Below, piece by piece: positions 1 to 8,708 of a stretch of DNA of 59,573 bases. This stretch comes from Phycisphaerae bacterium (lineage in GTDB: Bacteria > Planctomycetota > Phycisphaerae > SM23-33). The position numbers were made by a program, and so were the translations under genes. The notes below the pieces were generated by a model that was given only the letters and a program-made list of their open reading frames with translations, had not been told where the DNA came from and ran no database searches. The stretch lies in the NCBI GenBank assembly GCA_018335035.1, contig JAGXKT010000013.1, positions 1-59,573 on the forward strand, given 5' to 3'. Within the stretch, counting starts at the first letter, position 1; the number at the start of each line of letters is the position of its first letter.

Positions 1-582
1 TCGTGGCGGAACCCGAGTTTTGATCAGAAGGGGGATCATCCGGTGGTGCAGATGAGTTGGAACGACGCCAAGGCGTTCTGCGATTGGTTGTCGAAGAAGA
101 GCGGCAAGACGGTGGTGCTGCCCACCGAAGCGCAGTGGGAGTACGCCTGCCGGGCGGGGACCAAGACGGCGTATCCGTGGGGCGACAATCCCGATGACGG
201 CACGGGCTGGGCCAATGCCTCCGATCAGAGCCTGAAGAAGAAGCTTCCCAACGAGAAGGGCTGGGTGTTCTTCCGTTGGGACGACGGCTTCGCGTTCAGC
301 TCGCCGGTGGGGAGTTTCAAGGCCAATGCCTTTGGGCTGTACGACATGATCGGCAACGTCTGGGAGTGGTGCGAGGACCGTTACGGCGATTACGAGAAAG
401 AGGCGGTCACGGATCCCACCGGAGCGGCCACGGGCCGCCTCCGCGTGCTGCGTGGCGGGTCTTGGTACGACGGCACCCCGGGGCTCTGCCGCTCGGCCTG
501 CCGCAACAGGCTCAATCCTGAGTTCCGGATCGACCTCAACGGGTTCCGGGTGGCGGTGTCGGCGGGCGTGGACTTGCCGTAG
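1..582 (+). CDS. Formylglycine-generating-enzyme (SUMF1/FGE-sulfatase) domain protein, 3' part
   Basis: The reading frame is open from base 1 with no start in view, so the 5' end lies outside the window. About 193 residues are visible. They match the C-terminal half of the FGE-sulfatase fold: NPSF, PVVQMSWNDA, LPTEAQWEYACRAG, YPWGD, GLYDMIGNVWEWCEDRY, LRGGSW and a final GFRVA. Family members either oxidise a sulfatase Cys to formylglycine or act as substrate- or ligand-binding domains on larger proteins. The visible part cannot tell these apart. Planctomycetes carry many such paralogues. It ends TAG at 580-582 and is followed by a GC-rich hairpin at 641-659. Confidence 0.9.
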   Translation, partial: SWRNPSFDQKGDHPVVQMSWNDAKAFCDWLSKKSGKTVVLPTEAQWEYACRAGTKTAYPWGDNPDDGTGWANASDQSLKKKLPNEKGWVFFRWDDGFAFSSPVGSFKANAFGLYDMIGNVWEWCEDRYGDYEKEAVTDPTGAATGRLRVLRGGSWYDGTPGLCRSACRNRLNPEFRIDLNGFRVAVSAGVDLP

Positions 583-640
583 TTACCCTTTTCCCTTTGT
601 TCTTTTACCCTTTGCCCCGAGCGCAGCGAGGGCGGGGGTC

Positions 641-659
641 TGGGGGCGGAGCCCCCAGT
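641..659 (+). terminator. Perfect GC-rich hairpin downstream of the FGE-like gene
   Basis: An 8-bp perfect stem (CTGGGGGC / GCCCCCAG) encloses a GGA loop, 59 bases after the stop codon. No T-tract follows, so it may be a non-canonical terminator or simply a repeat. The call rests on position and stem quality only. Confidence 0.4.
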
Positions 660-689
660 CGGCCGCATAGCGGGATCAAGGTTGTGCGC

Positions 690-827
690 TCAGCGGGATG
701 GGGTCGACGCGGCTTCGGCGTCGGCCAAGCCCAGCTCGCGGGCCAGGGTGACTTCGCGGGCGCGTTGGTGGAGTTCGGTCTGCCAGTCCTTGCCGCACTT
801 GGCGTATTCCTCGGCCGCGCTACGCCC
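690..827 (-). pseudogene. Possible relict C-terminal gene fragment
   Basis: Between two in-frame stops the minus strand encodes about 45 residues with protein-like composition, including EEYAKCGKDWQTELHQ and VTLARELGLADAEAA, ending TGA at 692-690. There is no start codon, and the frame is cut off upstream just where a structured repeat (844-945) begins. It may be the tail of a gene whose body was lost. I cannot name the family, and a chance open frame in GC-rich DNA is possible. Confidence 0.3.
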
Positions 828-843
828 TCAACGTATCCAGACG

Positions 844-945
844 GTAGGGCGTGCACGCGTTTTCTGCGTGCACGCGCAAGGGTCGCCATATTTGCTACGC
901 CCCCCATGTTTTCCGCGTGCAGCCCGGCGGGGCTGCACGCCCTAC
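844..945. repeat. Inverted pair of GTAG-headed palindromes (REP doublet-like)
   Basis: GTAGGGCGTGCA at 844-855 has its exact reverse complement at 934-945. Inside each end is a palindrome. The left one pairs CGTGCACGC (850-858) with GCGTGCACG (866-874). The right one pairs GTGCAGCCC (917-925) with GGGCTGCAC (930-938) around a GGCG loop. Two GTAG-headed hairpins in opposite orientation match the layout of REP doublets (REPINs). The element lies directly upstream of the trpS promoter. No transposase gene is in the window. Confidence 0.7.
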
Positions 946-983
946 GGCGTTCGTTCGGGGTTGGCCGGCGTGTTCGACGTCGC

Positions 984-1012
984 TTGACAGGCCCTCGCGG
1001 CGGGCCTACAGT
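984..1012 (+). promoter_or_regulatory. trpS promoter, probably giving a leaderless mRNA
   Basis: TTGACA at 984-989 and TACAGT at 1007-1012 are separated by 17 bp. The expected transcription start, near 1019, is only a few bases before the trpS ATG at 1022. No Shine-Dalgarno sequence is visible, which fits leaderless translation. Confidence 0.65.
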
Positions 1013-1021
1013 CGCCGCACC

Positions 1022-2002
1022 ATGCGCGTGCTTTCCGGAACACAACCGTCGGGCCGGCTGCACATCGGCAACTATTTCGGCGCGATTCGCCAGTACATCC
1101 GGCTCCAGGATGACGGCAACGAGTGTTTCTACTTCATCCCGAACTACCACGCGCTGACGTCCATGACCGACAGCGCCGAGCTGGAGCGGATCACGCGGCA
1201 CGTGGCGACGGCGTACCTCGCACTCGGCGCCGATCCGGACCGCAGCGTCCTGTTCTGCCAATCCGACGTGCCGGAAGTGACCGAGCTGTGCTGGATACTC
1301 AACTGCGTCTGCCCCGTCAGCTTGATGGACAAGGCCACGAGCTACAAGGACAAGGTCGCCCGCGGCCTGCCCGCCAGCGTCGGCCTGTTCGACTACCCCG
1401 TTCTCCAGGCGGCCGACATCCTGATCTACGATTCCAACCTCGTGCCCGTCGGCGCCGACCAGAAACAGCACATCGAGATCGCCCGCGACCTGGCCGGCAA
1501 ATTCAACCGCCGCGCCGGCGACGACGTGCTCGTGCTGCCCGAGCCGTACATCGTCCCGGAAGTCGCCGTCGTGCCGGGCATCGACGGGCAGAAGATGTCC
1601 AAGAGCTACGACAACACGCTCGAAATCTTCGCCACGGACAAGCAGACGACCAAGACGTGCGCGCGAATCGTCACGGACTCGACCCCGCTGGACGAGCCCA
1701 AGGACCCCGAGGCGTGCAACGTCTTCGCGCTGCTCAAGCTCTTCGCCGACGATGACGAGATCGACGCGATCGCCGCGCAGTACCGCGCCGGCGGGTTCGG
1801 CTACGGCCAGGCGAAGAAGCGCCTGGCCGAACTGATGAACGCCTTCTTCGCCGACGCGCGCGCCAAGTACGCCGAACTGGACAAGCACCCCGACACGGTC
1901 CGGGACATCCTCGCCGACGGCGGACGCAAGGCGCGCCGCGTCGCGCAGGACACCATGCACCGCGTCCGCGCCGCCTGCGGCATTCTCCGCCACGAACCCT
2001 AG
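1022..2002 (+). CDS. trpS: Tryptophan-tRNA ligase (TrpRS)
   Basis: This 326-residue class I aminoacyl-tRNA synthetase charges tRNA-Trp in the cytoplasm. The N-terminus reads SGTQPSGRLHIGNYFGA, which holds the HIGH-type motif HIGN. The KMSKS loop appears as GQKMSKSYDN near residue 195. The length fits the bacterial family (about 330). The ATG at 1022 was chosen because the family starts right at this strand and because the upstream in-frame extension runs through the repeat and promoter. The gene is monocistronic and converges on the minus-strand DUF547 gene, 65 bp away. Confidence 0.97.
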   Translation: MRVLSGTQPSGRLHIGNYFGAIRQYIRLQDDGNECFYFIPNYHALTSMTDSAELERITRHVATAYLALGADPDRSVLFCQSDVPEVTELCWILNCVCPVSLMDKATSYKDKVARGLPASVGLFDYPVLQAADILIYDSNLVPVGADQKQHIEIARDLAGKFNRRAGDDVLVLPEPYIVPEVAVVPGIDGQKMSKSYDNTLEIFATDKQTTKTCARIVTDSTPLDEPKDPEACNVFALLKLFADDDEIDAIAAQYRAGGFGYGQAKKRLAELMNAFFADARAKYAELDKHPDTVRDILADGGRKARRVAQDTMHRVRAACGILRHEP

Positions 2003-2067
2003 CCGTGAGCGCGCCAACCCGCCATGTGATCGTCGGGACCAATCCCCGGCGGGGGGCGTCGCGGACA

Positions 2068-3003
2068 TCACGGCCAATGCGCGACGGCGAGCGTGCGGCT
2101 CGGCTCGGCCGCTGTGGGCGTGTAGCCGAGCATGTCCTGCAGCCGGTAGTGTCCGCGGCGGCGGGTGTGGCGCAGCAGGGCGGTGATGAAGGTTGTGCGC
2201 GGCGCGCCGCCGCTGCCGCCCGGGGCGTCGCCGTCATCGGTGCCGTCGGCCTGGCGGCAGGCGCTCAGCAGGTCCTCGCGGCAGGCCCACAGCACGGGCG
2301 GGAAGCTCAGCCGCCGCGCGACCGGGTCGGCGACGATGCGCCGCTCGTCGGCGATGAACACGTCCAGCCGCTCGGCGAGGCGCCGGCGGACATCGTCCGG
2401 CGTGAAGGGCGCCTCCGGCAGGCGGGCGCGCTGGAGCCGCACGCCCGGCGCGGCCGCCACCGCCAACCAGCCGAACGCCGCGAGTTCCGCGTCGATCGCC
2501 TCCAGCGTCATCATGCGTCCGTCGAGGCGAAAGCCGCGCCGCTCCAGCGCCGCCGGCGGCAATGCGTCCGGCATATCGGCCGCGAGGGCGAGCTTCAGCG
2601 CCCAGCCCGCGCGGGCATTGGCCCAATACGCCAGCCGCGACGGCTCGTCGGGATACAATGACGGTGTCGCCCGCGGACCGGTCACGGCGAACCGCGCGAG
2701 CTGACGGTCCAGCGGCTCGCGGGCCCGAATCCGCGCGGCGTACGGGTCGATCAGTCCGTGGGCGCGGTCGCGGTTGCGGTCGGACAGGGCGGCCGACAGG
2801 GCGGCGCTCAGGTCGCGCGTGTCGCGCGACGGCGTCACGCCGGCGGTAGCGGGCTCGATCGGCGCCGGCGGCCATGCGGCCCGTGTGGGCTCGCACGGCG
2901 GCGGCCGGCAACCGGCGAGCGCCGCCAGCAGTGCCGTCGCCGCCAGCCGGAGCGACCCCGCGCCGAAACCGGCGCCACGGAGCTTGCCTGAACCGGTGAC
3001 CAT
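2068..3003 (-). CDS. DUF547-type lipoprotein
   Basis: This 311-residue protein starts MVTGSGKLRG and has a lipobox (LLAALAGC) near residue 30, so it should be lipid-anchored and extracytoplasmic. The body has features I associate with DUF547: SRLAYWANARAGWALKLAL, a long middle stretch, then IVADPVARRLSFPPVLWACREDLL. The domain's function is not established. The ATG at 3003 sits inside CCATGG. TACAAT lies just upstream on this strand, so the mRNA may be leaderless. A 12-residue N-terminal extension is possible but would spoil the signal peptide. It is divergent from the AsmA-like gene; the two start codons are about 50 bp apart. Confidence 0.75.
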   Translation of the reverse strand: MVTGSGKLRGAGFGAGSLRLAATALLAALAGCRPPPCEPTRAAWPPAPIEPATAGVTPSRDTRDLSAALSAALSDRNRDRAHGLIDPYAARIRAREPLDRQLARFAVTGPRATPSLYPDEPSRLAYWANARAGWALKLALAADMPDALPPAALERRGFRLDGRMMTLEAIDAELAAFGWLAVAAAPGVRLQRARLPEAPFTPDDVRRRLAERLDVFIADERRIVADPVARRLSFPPVLWACREDLLSACRQADGTDDGDAPGGSGGAPRTTFITALLRHTRRRGHYRLQDMLGYTPTAAEPSRTLAVAHWP

Positions 3004-3052
3004 GGCGAAAATTGTAGCCCGCTCGCCGCAGCGAGCCAACGGGAATCAACAC

Positions 3053-4660
3053 ATGAGCGACACGTCATCTTCGCAAGCCGGCCGACCGCGCCTTCGCCGG
3101 TCGCTGCGCCGCATCATCGTCGTCCTGCTGCTCGCGCTGATCGGCGGGGCGGTGGCCGGCAAATACTGGATCATCCCCGCGGTGATTCGCAGCCAACTGG
3201 CCGGGTCGCTGGGCGAGGTTTGGCGCGGCCGGGTCGACGTCGGAAAGGTCTCGTTCAGCTACTTCGGGCCCATCCGGCTGGGGCACCTGCGCCTGATCGA
3301 CGAGCAGGACCGCCCGTGGGTCTCGCTGGGCGCGTTGGAGCTGGGCCTCGACGATTGGCCGTCGCTGAGCCCGAAGCTGTCCGTCGTGCGTCTGGCGTCG
3401 CTCGACGTGCGCGCGCACGTCGCCGACGGGCAGTGCGACTGGCCCTTCATCACGCCCCCGCCGAGCGACGAGCCCGTCGACTGGCAGCAGTACGTGGACC
3501 TGACCGCCGCGTCGATCGACGCGCTCTCGCTCGGCGCCGTCGAAGCCGACGGGCGCGGCGTGCTCTGGCAGGGCTACCGGCTGACGATGAAGCGCGACGG
3601 CGGCGGCTATCGCTGCACGCTCGCCCGCCCGGACGCGCCGGACAGCCCCGAGCTGCACATCGACGGGCAGCTCGACGCCGACGACATGCTGGATGTGCAC
3701 GTCCGCGTCGACCGCCACCTCAGCCGGGCGGAGCTGGCGGCGATTCTCGCCGCCGCCGGGGCGGGCGAACCGACACGCGCGTCCGGACGGCTCACCGCCG
3801 ACGTGCGCGTGCGCGGCCCGGCGCGACGGCCGGAGGGGATCACCGCCGTCGGCCCGATCGAGCTGAACGGCTGGGACGTCCGCCGCGACGGCGCGCCGGC
3901 GCTGCGGAACCTCCGCACGACGATCGCGCTGAACGGCCGGTCGGCCGAGCTGCGCGACACGTCCGCCGAACTGGCTGGCGGCACGATCCGCGCCGGGGCG
4001 TCAGCGCACCTCACGGACGACAATGAGCTTATGCTTTCGAACGTCACGGCCGAACTCGCCGGCATCTCCATGCCGCGGCTCGCCGAGAGCATCTCCGCCT
4101 CGCCCGTGCTGGACCGCGGCACGCTCGATGCGACCATCGGCCCGCTGACCGGACGCATCGCGCCCGGCGCCGACGAGCCGATCGAGGAACTCTACGGCCG
4201 CGGGCGCATCCACATCGCCGGCGCCAACCTCTACGCCACCTCGCTGATCGGCGCGATCATCCGGGAAGTCGCGCTTCCACTGGAGACCGACCTGGCCGCC
4301 GACGCCGACGCGACGTTCGGCATCGACCGGACCACAATCACGCTGACCGGCGCCAAACAGCGCGCCACGCTCAAAAGCCGCCTCCACACCACGGTCATCA
4401 ACGACGGCACGATCGACTTGGCCGGCAAACGCCTGGACATCCACGTCACGCCGATCTCGGCCCAGCAACTCCGACGCCTGCTGCCCGAGACGCCCGGCTC
4501 GCCGCTGCTGTGGAGCTTGGCCGATCACCTCACGCAGTTCCGCGTGCAAGGGCGGTGGGATCGCCCCGACGAATTGAAGGTCCGCCCCGCACTGCTCCGC
4601 GGCGCCCAGAAGGGCATCCTCGGCGGCATCCGCGGCATCATCCGGCCGTTCGAGCCGTGA
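3053..4660 (+). CDS. AsmA/TamB-like membrane-anchored protein
   Basis: The protein is 535 residues. A basic cytoplasmic N-terminus (RRSLRR) is followed by one membrane helix (IIVVLLLALIGGAVAG) near residues 20-36. The remainder is long, beta-rich and outside the membrane. The pattern VDVGKVSFSYFGPIRLGHLRLID, alternating strands and the late VRPALLRGAQKGILGGIRG-type ending resemble AsmA-like repeats used for lipid transport or envelope assembly. I see no catalytic motif. An in-frame ATG at 3002 would add 17 residues; 3053 is preferred because the family starts shortly before the basic stretch. The neighbour is the divergent DUF547 lipoprotein, so both products act in the envelope. Confidence 0.6.
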   Translation: MSDTSSSQAGRPRLRRSLRRIIVVLLLALIGGAVAGKYWIIPAVIRSQLAGSLGEVWRGRVDVGKVSFSYFGPIRLGHLRLIDEQDRPWVSLGALELGLDDWPSLSPKLSVVRLASLDVRAHVADGQCDWPFITPPPSDEPVDWQQYVDLTAASIDALSLGAVEADGRGVLWQGYRLTMKRDGGGYRCTLARPDAPDSPELHIDGQLDADDMLDVHVRVDRHLSRAELAAILAAAGAGEPTRASGRLTADVRVRGPARRPEGITAVGPIELNGWDVRRDGAPALRNLRTTIALNGRSAELRDTSAELAGGTIRAGASAHLTDDNELMLSNVTAELAGISMPRLAESISASPVLDRGTLDATIGPLTGRIAPGADEPIEELYGRGRIHIAGANLYATSLIGAIIREVALPLETDLAADADATFGIDRTTITLTGAKQRATLKSRLHTTVINDGTIDLAGKRLDIHVTPISAQQLRRLLPETPGSPLLWSLADHLTQFRVQGRWDRPDELKVRPALLRGAQKGILGGIRGIIRPFEP

Positions 4661-5106
4661 ACCGCCCGCGCCGCCGCACGTGCCGTGACCTCATCGCCGC
4701 AGCAAGGACCAGCAGCATGCTGAGCCATCGGCCAAGTCCCGTTCGTCTGGGATTCCCGGCCGGGTCGCGGTGTTCGGGCGGGTCGAAGGCGCTGTGTGCA
4801 CGCGATCCCTTGCACCCGGTGCACGTTCTCCGCCTGGCCGTACTTCCGAGCCCGGGCGGGTGACGGGGGGTCACGAGGGCCGATCGCGCCAGTTGGGGTG
4901 CCGTGGTTTGTCAGTCCCGGCGCAGTCCGGGGCACCCTGGGACCTAAGACCTAGGACCTGCTGTTCCCCTCGGCCCTCGGTTATCCTCAGACGCATGGCG
5001 AGCAAGCATGTCCGCCCTACATCTTCTGCGGTTCCCCGCAATCGTCAGCCCTCAGTCCTGCCGTTACGCCTCCGCTGTCCGACCTGCCGTTACGCCCTGC
5101 CGCTGA
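4661..5106. other. Gene-free gap with repeat elements
   Basis: I see no convincing gene in these 446 bases. GGGTGCC at 4896-4902 faces its inverse GGCACCC at 4931-4937. A minus-strand GTAGGG-headed imperfect palindrome occupies 4997-5020. CTGCCGTTACGCC occurs twice just before the small gene at 5107. Two convergent genes end here (4660 plus, 5107 minus), so no promoter is expected. Confidence 0.6.
4997..5020 (-). repeat. GTAG-headed imperfect palindrome (REP-like)
   Basis: Read on the minus strand, GTAGG is followed by GGCGGACATG and CTTGCTCGCC. These pair imperfectly: a GGCG/CGCC outer stem, one wobble and one mismatch, then an inner CA/TG pairing. Head and imperfect stem match the other GTAG elements in the window, for example 22455-22478. 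Confidence 0.6.
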
Positions 5107-5400
5107 TCACGGCACGGTCGGCCAGTCGTCGTCTTCGTCTTCGTCGAGTTTCCATTTCTCCGACTCGTTCATGTCGTCGATCTCGCGTTCCATGAATTTC
5201 ATCATCTTTTCCTGCATGGGCGCGAGTTTCTGGTAGTACTTGAGCATCGCCTGGTAGCCGGCCACGAGCTGATTGGTCTTCAGCAGTTGCCATTTCTGCA
5301 GGCATTCGGGCTCGACGATCGTGCTGAACGGGTCGCAGGTGAAGGAGACGCGGCCGTCCTCGTCGCGGTGGAAATACTGGCAGTTTTCGCACTGAATCAT
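5107..5400 (-). CDS. Small Cys-rich protein of unknown function
   Basis: This 97-residue protein starts MIQCENCQYF and has cysteines at about 4, 7, 22 and 33, consistent with a small zinc-binding knuckle. A helical middle follows (YYQKLAPMQEKMMKFMEREI) and then a very acidic tail (DEDEDDDW). I do not recognise a named family. It has a good promoter (TTGGCA, 18 bp, TATAAT at 5463-5434) and lies divergently from the YmdB-like gene. Its base composition matches its neighbours. Confidence 0.75.
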   Translation of the reverse strand: MIQCENCQYFHRDEDGRVSFTCDPFSTIVEPECLQKWQLLKTNQLVAGYQAMLKYYQKLAPMQEKMMKFMEREIDDMNESEKWKLDEDEDDDWPTVP

Positions 5401-5433
5401 GGGCAAAGCTCCCGGGGGTGAGGCGACGGTACC

Positions 5434-5463
5434 ATTATAGGCGATTGGCGGCCGGTCTGCCAA
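5434..5463 (-). promoter_or_regulatory. Sigma-70-type promoter for the small Cys-rich gene
   Basis: On the minus strand, TTGGCA (5463-5458), an 18-bp spacer, then a perfect TATAAT (5439-5434). The ATG is at 5400. A second perfect TATAAT at 5500-5505 on the plus strand probably serves the divergent YmdB-like gene, although no good -35 is visible for it. Confidence 0.65.
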
Positions 5464-5541
5464 GGGCGATCCGTCGCTGGCGGGCGGCGGCGGGTGTGCT
5501 ATAATGCTCGCACGCGGGGGCTGGAAAGCGACGCGGGCGTT

Positions 5542-6345
5542 ATGGCAGTGAATATCCTGTGCGTTGGGGACGTTGTCGGCCCGGCCGGTCGCGGGGTGCT
5601 CGCGGACCGTCTGGAGGGTCTGATCACCGAGCGTGGGATCGATCTGGTCGTCTGCAACGCGGAGAACGCCGCCGGCGGCAGCGGGCTGACGCCGCAGATG
5701 TTCGAGAAGCTCCTGCACTATGGCGTCGACGTGGTGACCATGGGCGATCACGTCTATCGCAAGCAGGAGCTCATCCCCGTGCTGCGCGACTCGAAGCGCA
5801 TCGTCCGTCCGGCGAATCTGCTGCCCGGCGCCGTCGGGCGACGCTGGACGGTGGCGGAGACGAAGTCCGGGGGGAACCGTGTGGCTGTGACGTGCCTGCT
5901 GGGGCAGATGTTCATGAAGCAGAACGATTCGCCCTTCACGGCCGTCGATGCGATCCTCGGCGAGATGCCCTCCGACGTGGTCATGCGGGTGATTGATTTT
6001 CACGCCGAGGCCAGCAGCGAGAAGATCGCCATGGGCTGGCACGTCGACGGGCGGGCGAGCGTGGTGTTCGGGACGCACACGCACATTCCCACGGCCGACG
6101 CCCGCGTGCTGCCGCGCGGGACGGCGTACATCTCCGACGTGGGCATGACCGGTCCCTACGACGGCGTGCTGGGCCGGCGCAAGGACCGCGTGCTGCAATA
6201 CATGACCACGTCCATGCCGGCGCGGTTCGATGTCGCCAAGGGCGACCCGCGCCTCTGCGGCGTGCTGGCGACGGTGAGTGCCGAGACCGGCCGGGCTCGT
6301 GCCATCGAGCGGATCGAGATCCGAGGACGCACGGACGAGGGGTGA
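5542..6345 (+). CDS. YmdB-like metallophosphoesterase (TIGR00282 type)
   Basis: The 267-residue protein has the full calcineurin-like metal-binding set of the YmdB family: ILCVGDVVGPAGR, CNAENAAGGSGL, TMGDHVYRK, IDFHAEASSEK and FGTHTHIPTADARVLP, then ISDVGMTG. Characterised relatives hydrolyse 2',3'-cyclic nucleotides and affect biofilm and RNA turnover. The length is that of the family. MAVNIL at 5542 was chosen over an in-frame codon 48 bases upstream because the family begins at this strand. TATAAT lies at 5500-5505. In many bacteria this gene sits near rny; no such gene is here. Confidence 0.88.
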   Translation: MAVNILCVGDVVGPAGRGVLADRLEGLITERGIDLVVCNAENAAGGSGLTPQMFEKLLHYGVDVVTMGDHVYRKQELIPVLRDSKRIVRPANLLPGAVGRRWTVAETKSGGNRVAVTCLLGQMFMKQNDSPFTAVDAILGEMPSDVVMRVIDFHAEASSEKIAMGWHVDGRASVVFGTHTHIPTADARVLPRGTAYISDVGMTGPYDGVLGRRKDRVLQYMTTSMPARFDVAKGDPRLCGVLATVSAETGRARAIERIEIRGRTDEG

Positions 6346-6374
6346 CCGCCCGGCGGGGCGCACAAGAGCGCGGC

Positions 6375-8381
6375 TCAGAACGGATGCACGCGCAGGACGT
6401 CGTAGTGAAGCCCCGTGGCGGCATAGCGGATGAATCCCCCGGCCGCCCAGAACAGCCCGGCCGCGAACTCCCCGGCGATCAGCCCGATGAACAGGGGTTT
6501 GGCGCGGCGGTAGCCCCTGTCGCCGCCGAAGCCGGTCACGCAGACGCGGATCGCCCAGCCGACGAAGAAGCTCGCGCACAGCGGCGTGACGGTGTCCACG
6601 CCGAGCACCAGCAGTAGCACCGGATGAATCGGCCACCACGGCAGCCGCAACCGCAGGAAGCTCAGCAGCAGCACGCCGCCGAGGCCGATGCCCGCCGCCC
6701 AGCAGAACGCCGCGCTGGGCTCGACGTGCGCGAAGCTGAAGGCGTGCCAGTCGGCCGCGGGGCGCGTGTAGCGCGGCAGCTCGCGGACGAGCAGCTCGAA
6801 GGGCATGTGCCCGACGGTCTCGCCCCAGAAGAAATGCCCCGTGCGTCCGAAGGCGTACTGGACGCAGAGCGTGGCGGGGATGCCCACGGCCAGGGCGATC
6901 AGCGACGCCGGCACGAGGGCTCCGGTCAGGCGTCGGGGGCGGACGCGCTGCGTCTCAGAGAAACGGAGGGCGTTGGAGACCAGCGGCATCAGGCAGCAGC
7001 GCGGGTCGATCGCCACGACGGTCGACAGCACCGCGAGGATGATGAACATGTTCGGGCCCAGCGCGGCGAACCCGCACATCCCCATCATCACGCCGACGAC
7101 GTGCCACCGCGGCTGGATGATGATCAGCCCCGTCTCGGCGTTGATACGCGTCAGGACGATGAACATCATGCCCGTCAGCACGACGAACGCCGTCGCCAGC
7201 AGCGGGTGGAGCCGGACGGTCACCACCAGCCAGACGACCATCGCCCCGCCGCACAGCAGCGCCACCCGCGCCGCCCACGCCACCGACGACGGCACCCGCT
7301 CGGCGTGAGCGCGCAGCCCCACGACCCGCCGCAGCACGTCCCCGTAGTACCGCCGCCCCACGTACAGCAGCATCAGCGTCATCCCCACATACGAGCCGAA
7401 AATCTGCCAGTTCCAGATGCCCCCGCCGAGGAAGTGCCCGTGCAGGTCCACGCCCACCTCCATCGAGATCAACCACAGCACGACGAACACCGGGTAGCTG
7501 AACCACACCGAGAAGCTCACTTCCGAGCTGAGAAAGAAGGCGAATCCCACGGCCACGAAAAACAGATCGGGCCGAAGGAAATTCCCGCTGAAGTGCACCC
7601 GGCCCAGGGCGGGCCACTTCTGCTCGGCCGGCGTCAGGTCCACGCGCAGCGGAATCTCGATGAACTTCGGGAACCACTCGTGCAGCCCGTTGATAAGCAA
7701 CACGCCGAACGAGACGGCAAAGCCGACCCAGAACATCCGGTTGCGGTAGATCCGCGGCCAGGCGCTGTCGCCGGCGCCGGCGACCAGCTCGGAGGTAAAC
7801 TCCGCAATCGGGTAGCGCAGGCGCTCGCGGTGGGCCCACTGGCCGTGCAGAACGTAGGCGGTGCAGACCGTCGCCACGGCGCCGAGCGCCAGCAGCGGCA
7901 TGTAGAAGCCCAGCGGTCCCGAGAAGGCCCCCCAGGGCACGTCCGAAAGCTGCGGCGGACGCGAGCCGGTGCCGGTGATGAAGTTGTCGACGACGGCCTC
8001 GCGCCGCCCGGCCGGGTCGGCCAGCATCCGCGGGGGGATGTACGACAGCACGTCGTGCTTCTTCCACGAGACCTGTTCGGCGTGCTGGTGCGGCCAGACG
8101 AGCATGTCGCCGAACTGCCAGCCCAGCGCCGGGCCCGGAACGACCGCGCCGACCAGCGCGAAGGCCAGAATGACGACCCACTCGCCCGGACGCATCGCCT
8201 GGCCGAACCATCGCAGAAGCGGATTGACGACCAGCAGGCCCACCACCAGCAGCCCGAAGATCGCCGCCGGCACGAGCGTCGAGGCGAGATACGGCAGCTT
8301 CAGGCACCAGTCGTTGAAGTACCCGAATGCGGCCAGGAACGCCGCGGCCGCCAAACCCACGATGACGGAGCGAACAGTCAC
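6375..8381 (-). CDS. Large polytopic membrane protein, DUF6785/DUF6784-like
   Basis: This 668-residue protein has about a dozen hydrophobic helices across its whole length, with large loops such as WPHQHAEQVSWKKHDVLSYIPPRMLADP and FSYPVFVVLWLISMEVGV. The pattern resembles a planctomycete-enriched family of unknown function, loosely similar to oligopeptide-transporter membrane cores; that assignment is from memory. The start is GTG at 8381, with no clear ribosome-binding site. It ends 30 bp from the convergent YmdB-like gene. Substrate and direction of transport, if any, are unknown. Confidence 0.6.
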   Translation of the reverse strand: MTVRSVIVGLAAAAFLAAFGYFNDWCLKLPYLASTLVPAAIFGLLVVGLLVVNPLLRWFGQAMRPGEWVVILAFALVGAVVPGPALGWQFGDMLVWPHQHAEQVSWKKHDVLSYIPPRMLADPAGRREAVVDNFITGTGSRPPQLSDVPWGAFSGPLGFYMPLLALGAVATVCTAYVLHGQWAHRERLRYPIAEFTSELVAGAGDSAWPRIYRNRMFWVGFAVSFGVLLINGLHEWFPKFIEIPLRVDLTPAEQKWPALGRVHFSGNFLRPDLFFVAVGFAFFLSSEVSFSVWFSYPVFVVLWLISMEVGVDLHGHFLGGGIWNWQIFGSYVGMTLMLLYVGRRYYGDVLRRVVGLRAHAERVPSSVAWAARVALLCGGAMVVWLVVTVRLHPLLATAFVVLTGMMFIVLTRINAETGLIIIQPRWHVVGVMMGMCGFAALGPNMFIILAVLSTVVAIDPRCCLMPLVSNALRFSETQRVRPRRLTGALVPASLIALAVGIPATLCVQYAFGRTGHFFWGETVGHMPFELLVRELPRYTRPAADWHAFSFAHVEPSAAFCWAAGIGLGGVLLLSFLRLRLPWWPIHPVLLLVLGVDTVTPLCASFFVGWAIRVCVTGFGGDRGYRRAKPLFIGLIAGEFAAGLFWAAGGFIRYAATGLHYDVLRVHPF

Positions 8382-8708
8382 GCCGTGCAGTGCCTCGCAG
8401 ATCGCCTCGCGCGCCCGCCCGCCGGGACCGCGCGGCCACTACCGTACGACACAAGGCCGCAGAGCACCAGAGAGCGGCGTTCGCAGATCGGAGGCCGAAG
8501 ACCCGCAGTACGCGAAGGTCGAAGCCCAACGCAAATCGGCATGCACCGCGGGGCGACAGGGGCACGCTGCCCGATCTCGTTGAATTGACCGCGCGACAAG
8601 CCGCCACGGTCGCGGCGGGATGCCAAGAGCACCAACGGCGGCACCATCCCAAGCCGCGGCGTCACCCCCCGGCATCGCTCCGCGCTGTCCGCGTTGAGAG
8701 CAAGCCGC
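8382..8708. other. Gene-free gap
   Basis: I see no coding frame, RNA gene or strong hairpin in this 327-base stretch. The upstream signals of the membrane-protein gene should lie at its left end. Confidence 0.5.

Noticed and set aside
844-1012. T-box or tryptophan-responsive leader upstream of trpS
   Set aside because: The hairpins lie upstream of the promoter and are GTAG-headed inverted repeats. No T-box sequence or terminator/antiterminator pair is seen, and the mRNA appears leaderless.
5401-6639. N-terminal extension of the small Cys-rich protein to about 510 residues
   Set aside because: It would run antisense through the YmdB-like gene and past a good promoter; the ATG at 5400 is sufficient.
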